Positions 12,139 to 17,889 of a stretch of DNA of 17,889 nt are shown here, piece by piece. Origin of the DNA: Firmicutes bacterium CAG:582 (GTDB taxonomy: Bacteria; Bacillota_I; Bacilli_A; RF39; UBA660); the NCBI GenBank assembly GCA_000435515.1, contig FR884157.1:1-17889 (forward strand). Direction: 5' to 3'. The notes beneath the pieces were generated by a model, which was not told the origin of the DNA, made no database searches, and worked only from the letters and a program-made list of their open reading frames with translations. The position numbers and the translations under genes are program-made. How positions within the stretch are numbered: the first letter of the stretch is position 1; each line of letters begins with the position of its first letter.

Positions 12139-12825
12139 TTATTCCTTTCTTGGGTCAATTTTTTTAGAAGCCTCTTCAAATCTACCATAAGTACCAGTTG
12201 ATTGATTAATAGCTTTCACTGGATCAATTCCTGTCTTTAAAAGTTCTAGCATTTTACCAGTATTTATATATTTATAACCGATTATCTTATTTTCTTCATC
12301 TAAACCCAAAGATAAGATATAGCCATCCGTTAAATTCAAATATCTAACTCCCTTTTCTTTAGTAGAATAAACAGATCCAAGTTGACTTTGTTTAAACTTA
12401 CCTAAATCTTCCATACAAGAACCAATACTAAGTCCTCCTTTAGAAAAAGCTGATTGACTTCTTCCATAAACAATTTGTAAGAAAAGTTCTCGCATTGCTG
12501 TATTGATTGCATCACAAACTAAATCCGTATTTAATGCTTCAATTAAAGTTTTTCCAGGTAGGATTTCTCCAGCCATTGCTGCCGAATGAGTCATACCAGA
12601 ACAACCTACAGTTTCTACTAAAGCTTCTTCTATAATTCCATTTTTAATATTTAAAGTAAGTTTACACGCTCCTTGTTGAGGTGCACACCAACCCACTGCG
12701 TGAGTAAGTCCTGATATATCACTCTGTTCTTTAGCACTTACATAAATTCCATCTTCAGGAATTGGTGATGGTCCTCCTACGGCATCACTTCCAATTGGAC
12801 ACATATTTTTTACTTCTTCTGTCAT
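12139..12825 (-). CDS. NifU-like iron-sulfur cluster scaffold protein (228 aa)
   Basis: This is a cytoplasmic scaffold of the IscU/NifU N-terminal fold, which assembles and hands on Fe-S clusters. Candidate cluster-binding cysteines are Cys47 and Cys54 (GWCAPQQGAC), Cys75 (VETVGCSGMTHSAAMAGEIL, the equivalent of the FGCGAAIA motif) and Cys137 (IGSCMEDLGKF). GKTLIEALN follows the second, as in other scaffolds. A divergent C-terminal beta region (about 155-190) and the tail STGTYGRFEEASKK are characteristic of the version paired with GGGtGRT proteins. The start ATG is at 12823-12825 with GAGG eleven bases upstream. It is the first gene of a two-gene operon with its own promoter (12850-12878). 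No cysteine desulfurase gene is nearby. Confidence 0.87.
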   Translation of the reverse strand: MTEEVKNMCPIGSDAVGGPSPIPEDGIYVSAKEQSDISGLTHAVGWCAPQQGACKLTLNIKNGIIEEALVETVGCSGMTHSAAMAGEILPGKTLIEALNTDLVCDAINTAMRELFLQIVYGRSQSAFSKGGLSIGSCMEDLGKFKQSQLGSVYSTKEKGVRYLNLTDGYILSLGLDEENKIIGYKYINTGKMLELLKTGIDPVKAINQSTGTYGRFEEASKKIDPRKE

Positions 12826-12849
12826 ATATTCGCCTCTATTCTAATCATT

Positions 12850-12878
12850 ATTATAACAAATTTACTTTTTCTTATAAA
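12850..12878 (-). promoter_or_regulatory. Promoter of the scaffold/GGGtGRT operon
   Basis: On the minus strand TTTATA (12873-12878) and TATAAT (12850-12855) are separated by 17 bp, giving a short leader before the ATG at 12825. Confidence 0.6.
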
Positions 12879-12890
12879 TATACTTTACAT

Positions 12891-12925
12891 AAAAAAAAGA
12901 AACTTAGTGTTTTTTGTTAAGCTTC
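12891..12925 (-). terminator. Terminator of the amidotransferase-like gene, overlapping its stop
   Basis: The minus-strand stem GAAGCTTA/TAAGTTTC (12918-12925 with 12899-12906, one G-U pair) has an A-rich loop and is followed by eight T. The stop codon TAA (12904-12906) is in the stem. Confidence 0.7.
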
Positions 12926-13641
12926 CTTATATCATTATTACATGCTATTTTCTTTAACTTTGCTGCTTCAATAAAAGAAACAAAAATATTATTCATATTC
13001 TTATCCCTCTTATATAAGCTTTCGGGATGAAATCTCACACCTATATAAAAGCTCTTATCGTGATCCTCAACTACATCAGCATATCCATCATCACAAAAAC
13101 CAGCAACATTCAAATTTGGGCAAGTTTTTACCCTATTCTTATGTCTTGAATTAACTATCATCTCAGTTGTTTTAACTATATTATAAAATTTTGAGGATGA
13201 ATCAATATAACACTTATGAACATAATCAGCTTCCATTTGAAAATGCTTGCTGACATCATCTACCCTGCAAATAGAACCACCTAATGCTCTTACTATTTGA
13301 TTTTGTCCAGCACATATACCCAAGATAGGAATATCTTCATGATAACAATACCTAGCAATAAACTCTTCACCTATTTCATTGGCAGTTCCACCTTGCAAAA
13401 TAATTCCATCGCATAACTTAATTTGAGCAATAATATATTCTTTTAAAAGATCATCATAACTACACTCTTCTGTTTTTTTCACAAGATTAATTTCTTCATC
13501 CGGGAGAATAATTCCAATCGCAATACCACCATTATCAAAAACAGCTTGCTTTACTTCATCTCTAATTCTAGAATACGGTCTAAGTTCATCTAAATCACTT
13601 TTTTTATGTTTACAAACTATACCTATTATAGGTTTATCCAT
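12904..13641 (-). CDS. Class I glutamine amidotransferase-like hydrolase, peptidase C26 type (245 aa)
   Basis: The protein resembles gamma-glutamyl-gamma-aminobutyrate hydrolase (PuuD) and its relatives, which split gamma-glutamyl amides in the cytoplasm. Visible motifs are PIIGIVCKHKK at the N-terminus, CDGIILQGG (77-85), the nucleophile elbow ILGICAGQN with Cys110, NSRHKNRV (164-171) where family members have N-S-x-H-x-Q, and the catalytic FHPE (His205, Glu207). The start ATG 13641 has the near-perfect ribosome binding site GAGGTGAT, and a TATAAT box lies at 13668-13673. It is probably monocistronic between two terminators. The absence of other putrescine-degradation genes leaves the substrate open. 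Related proteins also occur as gamma-glutamyl hydrolases in folate or peptidoglycan metabolism. Confidence 0.82.
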   Translation of the reverse strand: MDKPIIGIVCKHKKSDLDELRPYSRIRDEVKQAVFDNGGIAIGIILPDEEINLVKKTEECSYDDLLKEYIIAQIKLCDGIILQGGTANEIGEEFIARYCYHEDIPILGICAGQNQIVRALGGSICRVDDVSKHFQMEADYVHKCYIDSSSKFYNIVKTTEMIVNSRHKNRVKTCPNLNVAGFCDDGYADVVEDHDKSFYIGVRFHPESLYKRDKNMNNIFVSFIEAAKLKKIACNNDIRKLNKKH

Positions 13642-13685
13642 AAAATCACCTCATGCACAATAAGGAAATTATAGCATACAACCAA

Positions 13686-13710
13686 AGAAAAAGATATGTT
13701 TCCATATCTT
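13686..13710 (-). terminator. Terminator of the LTA-synthase-like gene
   Basis: A perfect 8-bp stem AAGATATG/CATATCTT (arms 13703-13710 and 13691-13698) has a GAAA tetraloop on the minus strand and is followed by TTTC and further T-rich sequence. The gene's stop codon begins within the stem. Confidence 0.75.
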
Positions 13711-15751
13711 AACTATTATACTTATCTTTTTCACTATTTAAACACATAATATTTGAAAGTTCATTTATTTTTCTATTTTCTTCCTCTAAACTATTACCCA
13801 AATGTTCAAAATAGTTTTCTTTAATAACTTTATTACTTATATTTACTTTAGTAGTAATTTCATTGTTGATTTGATTTAACTCTTCAGTTGTATAAGTCTT
13901 ATCTGTATAATACTTTATCTTATTCTTTTTAGCATTATAATAACCTATTTCATTCTTCCATGATCCATCAGCAAATACAGTTAAACTCTTAGCATCACTG
14001 CTGAAAAGATCAGTACCTAAGTAAAGTCTAGGATCATAATCTAAATCGAATAAATTAGCAATTGTTGGTAAAATATTTAAATAGAAAGTATATTCACTGA
14101 ATTTCTTTGGTTCAATTGTAGAATTATATATTACAAATGGAACTTGTTCAGCATTCATATCTTCATTTGTATCGTAATCCAACACTTCATTTAAATGATC
14201 TTTACTAATTCCATAAGGATAATGATCTCCATATAAAACTATAACAGTATCGTCTAGGATTCCACGACTTTTTAATCCTTCAAGAAGAATACCTAAACCA
14301 TTATCAAGTATTTTTAATTTAGACATATATCTTCTTACATCGCTTGAATACCCAGTTCCATCCGTCATACTATAGTATTTATCACCTTGAATTGAACTGC
14401 TACTATATGGTTGATGAGAAGAAACTGTAGTAAGCCATGTCATAAAATGTTCATTATTGCTTGTCTTTTTATCAATTATTTTTAAAACAGCTTCCATAAA
14501 TTCATCATCATTTGCCCAGTTAATATATTCATTTGAATATTTAATTCCAAGTTTTTGAACACCATAGTATTCTCCACTACCCATATTCTTATGAATTGTA
14601 CTTCTTGGATAATATGCTTCCGTATAATCATGACTTGAGAAAGTTACATAATTTTGTCTATTGAACAAATTAAATATACTTTCATAATAAGTATTTGCTT
14701 TATACTTACTTGCAGTACATGTATTATATATTGAATATAACGAAGTCATTCCACTAAATTCATTATTCATAGTTGCACATGAATTTCTTGGACTATAGTT
14801 ATTCTCCCAAGACCAACCTTCAGTATATAACTTATAGAAGTTTGGATAATATTCAGGATTAATAAATATATCATTTGCCGATTCCATCATAATAACTATT
14901 AAATTCTTATCTTTAAACATACCCGTATAATCATTCTTATCTGTTATAGTTTGATTAATAAAATAGTTACTTAATGCTTTATATTCTGAATTATCTTCAT
15001 TTTTGATAACAGAGTTAAATGCTGTATCATCAATCACTCTTGTTTTATCAGTTATTTCTTTATCATCATTTTTATCATTTACATAATCTTCTACTATTGT
15101 AACAGGATGAATAATTGCTTTTATATCCAAAATACCAAATCCTGTTGTACCAAATTGCTCAATTGTTAAACTTGGATTAGATGCTGTTAAAAACAAATTC
15201 ATATTTGATGTAGCTTGAAGTTTATTTTGGAAAGCATCATAATATATGGTTACAAAAAATAAATTACCAGATAAAAGTAAAATGACAATCGTATCAGCAA
15301 TTTGTTTTTTTAAACTAAATTTATAATCTTCTTTATCCATAAATATAAAATAGAGAATAGTTAATATAAAAGGAATAAAAGTTAAAAAATAAATAATTTT
15401 AAAACTTAAAAAGAAATCTTTAATATAATCTACTACTGCTCCAAATTGACTTGATGTTTGTAAAGACATATAAACACCTAAAAAGTTATAGAATCCTGCT
15501 TGAGCACAAGCATAAGCCGAAACTATAAAGTTAACTATAGATGTACATATAATTCTTATCTTTCTTGGAAAATTACTTAAAATTAGAGCAATTATTGAAG
15601 ATATAAAAGCTGAAGATAAAAATATCCTAATCATAGAAACATCTATTAATTTAGAACCATTTATTAATTTAAAAATTATATCAACCATTAATATATTTAT
15701 TAATACTATAAAGAATGTTTTTATATAATTATTACTAAAAAACTTCTTCAT
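13709..15751 (-). CDS. LTA-synthase-family membrane phosphoglycerol transferase (680 aa)
   Basis: LtaS-like enzymes transfer glycerol phosphate from phosphatidylglycerol to build lipoteichoic acid outside the membrane. Five N-terminal helices (about 10-30, 41-62, 66-90, 117-137, 152-174) precede a linker and an extracellular sulfatase-fold domain. Active-site residues match the family: Glu290 in IMMESAN, the nucleophile Thr327 in CATMNNEF, His446 in SSHQPY, and Asp509/His510 in LYGDHYPYG. SHDYTEAYY (about 373-381) is the conserved SFH-like segment. The start is ATG 15751 with GGAAGTG upstream; the longer open frame to 15835 reaches into the promoter area. The C-terminal tail of about 100 residues is lysine/asparagine-rich and ends in the cytosol or wall. 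It is divergent from the HerA gene. Confidence 0.88.
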   Translation of the reverse strand: MKKFFSNNYIKTFFIVLINILMVDIIFKLINGSKLIDVSMIRIFLSSAFISSIIALILSNFPRKIRIICTSIVNFIVSAYACAQAGFYNFLGVYMSLQTSSQFGAVVDYIKDFFLSFKIIYFLTFIPFILTILYFIFMDKEDYKFSLKKQIADTIVILLLSGNLFFVTIYYDAFQNKLQATSNMNLFLTASNPSLTIEQFGTTGFGILDIKAIIHPVTIVEDYVNDKNDDKEITDKTRVIDDTAFNSVIKNEDNSEYKALSNYFINQTITDKNDYTGMFKDKNLIVIMMESANDIFINPEYYPNFYKLYTEGWSWENNYSPRNSCATMNNEFSGMTSLYSIYNTCTASKYKANTYYESIFNLFNRQNYVTFSSHDYTEAYYPRSTIHKNMGSGEYYGVQKLGIKYSNEYINWANDDEFMEAVLKIIDKKTSNNEHFMTWLTTVSSHQPYSSSSIQGDKYYSMTDGTGYSSDVRRYMSKLKILDNGLGILLEGLKSRGILDDTVIVLYGDHYPYGISKDHLNEVLDYDTNEDMNAEQVPFVIYNSTIEPKKFSEYTFYLNILPTIANLFDLDYDPRLYLGTDLFSSDAKSLTVFADGSWKNEIGYYNAKKNKIKYYTDKTYTTEELNQINNEITTKVNISNKVIKENYFEHLGNSLEEENRKINELSNIMCLNSEKDKYNS

Positions 15752-15914
15752 AAAAACACTTCCTTTTTTACAAAACATTATAATAATAGCATAGTTTTGT
15801 GAAATTAAAAAGAACAAAAAATAAAATTTGTTCAATTTCTATATTATATTCAAATAAGTATAGAAAAAGTTCTTGATTTTTGATATTCTTATAATGAAGA
15901 ATAAGGGTGATATT
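15752..15914. promoter_or_regulatory. Divergent promoter region, LTA-synthase-like and HerA genes
   Basis: Leftward, TATAAT at 15777-15782 (minus strand) has TTCACA (15798-15803) upstream with a short 15-bp spacer. Rightward, TATAAT at 15890-15895 has no convincing -35 at normal distance; the TTGATT at 15873-15878 is too close. No clear operator palindrome was seen. Confidence 0.4.
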
Positions 15915-17675
15915 ATGTTTGGAAATATAATAAAATTTGAAAAATCTAAAATATATGTAGAAAATATTAAAAAAATAGCTGATACTAATTACATCGGTTT
16001 CCATGTTGTTTTTGAAGAACCAAATCATAAAACAGTTGGAGAAATTACTGAAATTAATAAAGATGTTATTGGCATACAATTAATTGGTGAAATTGTTGAC
16101 GGTATTTTTGCCAATGGTGTTATGAAAAAACCAGGAATGAATACAATTGCTAGAATAATTTATAAATCAGAACTTGAGCTTATTTTAGGAAATCAAGATT
16201 TATCAAATAGAAGTAACTTACTAATTGGTTCATCTCCTATATATAAGGATTATATAATTACTTCTAACATTAATGAATTTTTTGCTAATCACTTTGCTGT
16301 AATCGGTAATACTGGTTCTGGTAAAAGTTGTGGGTTATCACGATTAATACAAAATGTTTTCTTTACAGCTAACAATAATATACCAATAAATGCTCATATG
16401 TGTTTATTTGATGTTTATGGAGAATATTACAATACTTTTGATGAAATGGATAAATTTGTAGGTCTACATTTTAAAAAATATACAACCGAGATTCGTTTTG
16501 GTGATGCCAATTTACTAACTATACCAGCATATCTTTTAACAGTTGATGATCTTGCAATTCTTTTAGGTGTAAAGGACTCATCTCAATTACCAATACTTTC
16601 TAAATCACTTGAACTGGTTAGAATATTTTGCTCTAATGATCCTAAATCAGTGGATTATAAAAATGATATTATTGCTAAAACAGTACTTGATATTTTATCA
16701 AGTGGAAAAAACTCTACTCAAATAAGAGATCAAGTTATATCAATACTTACAACGTATCATACCGAAGCTATTAATTTAGATTCAAAAATAAGACAACCTG
16801 GATACGAAAGAACTTTAAGACAATGTTTAAATATTGATGATCAAGGTAAAATAAATGCATTAGCTTTAGTTATCAATTTTCTACAAACTTATGTAAAAGT
16901 AGATTTAGATATTGATTTAGATGAAAACATAACTTATACATTAAGCGATTTATATTATGCATTAGAGTTTGCTTTAATTAGTGAAGGTATTTTAACAAGT
17001 GAATCAGCATTTGATAAAAATAATATTTTAAAATCAAGACTTCAATCTATCATCAACAGTGACAGAAATGAATTTTTTAAATTTGATAGATATATGTCTA
17101 GGGCTGAATTTGTTGAAGATTTCTTTAAAACTGGACCACATGGTGAAAATGTTCAATTAGTAGATATTAACCTCTCATTTATTGAAGATTCATTTGCAAA
17201 ATGTTTAACAAAAATATTCTCAAGAGTGTTCTTTGAACATACAACAAGTTTACAAGATAGAGGATCATTCCCAATACATATTGTTTTAGAAGAAGCACAT
17301 AGATATGTTCAAAACGACTCAGATATAAACGTTTTAGGATATAACATATTTGATAGAATAACAAAAGAAGGAAGAAAATATGGAACTATTTTAGGATTTG
17401 TTACTCAAAGACCAAATGAGTTATCAAAAACAGCTTTATCTCAATGTTCTAACTTCGTTGTATTTAGACTTTTCTATCCAGAAGATCTAGAAATAGTAAA
17501 AGGTATTTCATCAAATGTTACTGATGAAACACTAGAAAAAATAAAAACATTAAAACCAGGAATGGGACTTGTATTTGGAACAGCATTCAAAGTCCCTCTT
17601 CTAGTAAAATTCCCACTTCCTAATCCAATGCCAATATCAACATCAATTAAAATTGATAAAGTTTGGTATCAATAA
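15915..17675 (+). CDS. HerA/DUF87-type hexameric ATPase (586 aa)
   Basis: HerA-FtsK superfamily ATPases translocate DNA as hexameric rings. An N-terminal beta-barrel (HAS-barrel-like, about 1-100: NYIGFHVVFEEPNHKTVGEIT, then IVDGIFANGVMKKPG) precedes the ATPase core. Walker A is GNTGSGKS (131-138). DVYGEYYN (166-173) matches the D-x-x-GEY motif typical of HerA. Walker B is HIVLEEAH (455-462), with EGRKYG (485-490) a probable arginine-finger segment and FVTQRP (495-500) the sensor. The start ATG 15915 has an AAGGGTGAT ribosome binding site; the in-frame ATG at 15873 is upstream of the TATAAT box at 15890. No NurA nuclease, SIR2 or other known HerA partner gene lies within the window, so this looks like a solitary gene ending in its own terminator. 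Role in repair or defence cannot be decided. Confidence 0.88.
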   Translation: MFGNIIKFEKSKIYVENIKKIADTNYIGFHVVFEEPNHKTVGEITEINKDVIGIQLIGEIVDGIFANGVMKKPGMNTIARIIYKSELELILGNQDLSNRSNLLIGSSPIYKDYIITSNINEFFANHFAVIGNTGSGKSCGLSRLIQNVFFTANNNIPINAHMCLFDVYGEYYNTFDEMDKFVGLHFKKYTTEIRFGDANLLTIPAYLLTVDDLAILLGVKDSSQLPILSKSLELVRIFCSNDPKSVDYKNDIIAKTVLDILSSGKNSTQIRDQVISILTTYHTEAINLDSKIRQPGYERTLRQCLNIDDQGKINALALVINFLQTYVKVDLDIDLDENITYTLSDLYYALEFALISEGILTSESAFDKNNILKSRLQSIINSDRNEFFKFDRYMSRAEFVEDFFKTGPHGENVQLVDINLSFIEDSFAKCLTKIFSRVFFEHTTSLQDRGSFPIHIVLEEAHRYVQNDSDINVLGYNIFDRITKEGRKYGTILGFVTQRPNELSKTALSQCSNFVVFRLFYPEDLEIVKGISSNVTDETLEKIKTLKPGMGLVFGTAFKVPLLVKFPLPNPMPISTSIKIDKVWYQ

Positions 17676-17889
17676 AGACGATAAGTCTTTTTTTTTGCAA
17701 ATAATCTAGTATTACATTTATTGTCTTTAAATTATATACATCTCCACTTTCATTATATACGTTCGCTGTAAAGGTACTTACTCCATCTTTATATTCTAAA
17801 CTTGCATCTTCCATTGATAATCCTTCCACAGTTTGATTTCTTAAATATCCTGTATTTGGATCACTTAATGTATTTCTTATTATCAATCC
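17647..17889 (-). CDS. 3' end of a beta-rich, probably surface protein; abnormal C-terminus
   Basis: The frame is open through the right edge, with no start in the window (TTG at 17884-17886 reads as Leu). The visible part contains LSMEDASLEYKDGVSTFTANVYNESG and YNLKTINVIL, the alternating-strand pattern of small Ig-like or FxLYD-like domains in exported lipoproteins. After TINVIL (ending near 17707) the similarity to such domains ends where a KDKDG-type strand would be expected. The frame then reads DYLQKKRLIVF through the HerA terminator and 29 bp of the HerA coding end. This suggests a 3' truncation, or a shift near the run of nine A. Family assignment is tentative. Confidence 0.5.
   Translation of the reverse strand, partial: GLIIRNTLSDPNTGYLRNQTVEGLSMEDASLEYKDGVSTFTANVYNESGDVYNLKTINVILDYLQKKRLIVFIDTKLYQF
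17674..17696 (+). terminator. Terminator of the HerA gene, overlapping its stop
   Basis: The 6-bp stem AAAGAC (17674-17679) and GTCTTT (17685-17690) has a 5-nt loop and is followed by a run of T to 17696. The TAA stop (17673-17675) touches the stem. Confidence 0.7.

Noticed and set aside
15768..16079. Leftward 103-residue frame overlapping the start of the HerA gene
   Set aside because: Its composition is that of AT-rich antisense DNA, it crosses the divergent promoter region, and it has no ribosome binding site.
1..17889. CRISPR array, tRNA, rRNA or insertion sequence
   Set aside because: No regularly spaced repeats of 25-40 bp, no cloverleaf-like sequence and no transposase-like frame were seen on either strand.

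Overview
The window is AT-rich DNA with tightly packed genes, strong GGAGG-type ribosome binding sites, TTGACA/TATAAT promoters and TGG (not TGA) tryptophan codons. Together with a CotJC-type manganese catalase, a lipoteichoic-acid-synthase-like enzyme, a GtrA protein and LysM wall proteins, this points to a low-GC Gram-positive bacterium (Bacillota, probably an uncultured gut Bacilli or Erysipelotrichia-like lineage). The lineage is an inference.

Region 1 (1 to about 4335) is the right end of a temperate phage or phage-like integrative element. It holds a leftward early operon: a Cro-like HTH protein, two unrecognised small proteins (one a one-pass membrane protein) and a DUF6291 replisome-type protein cut by the window edge. 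A divergent CI-like repressor follows, separated from the early operon by a switch region with three 15-bp palindromes. One palindrome fills the spacer of a near-consensus early promoter. Also present are a 30-codon ORF, two possible small-RNA units and a 719-residue large serine recombinase. The recombinase is unusual: two LysM-like repeats interrupt its recombinase domain and a helix-turn-helix segment interrupts its zinc ribbon. Its stop codon lies about 20 bp from the 3' part of a cotJC-type Mn-catalase gene. The element has therefore split that gene between its first metal ligand and its Glu-x-x-His ligand pair, and excision would be expected to restore it. The other half lies left of the window.

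Region 2 (4336-12900) is chromosomal and almost all leftward. In transcription order it has an Fe-S scaffold protein (NifU-like) coupled to a GGGtGRT protein; a degraded mini-gene; a LysM protein with an amidase-like domain that has lost most catalytic residues; a calcium-type P-type ATPase with a 27-bp in-frame tandem duplication; a peptidase-E-like hydrolase; a GtrA membrane protein; and an unrecognised 346-residue protein. That last gene sits between two exact 15-bp copies of a terminator arm and looks like an insert between cotJC and gtrA.

Region 3 (12900-17889) has a leftward class I glutamine-amidotransferase-like hydrolase and an LTA-synthase-like membrane enzyme, then divergently a HerA/DUF87 ATPase. 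A truncated beta-rich ORF runs antisense into the end of the HerA gene. Intrinsic terminators repeatedly overlap the stop codon of the gene they end. No tRNA, rRNA, CRISPR array or insertion sequence was found.
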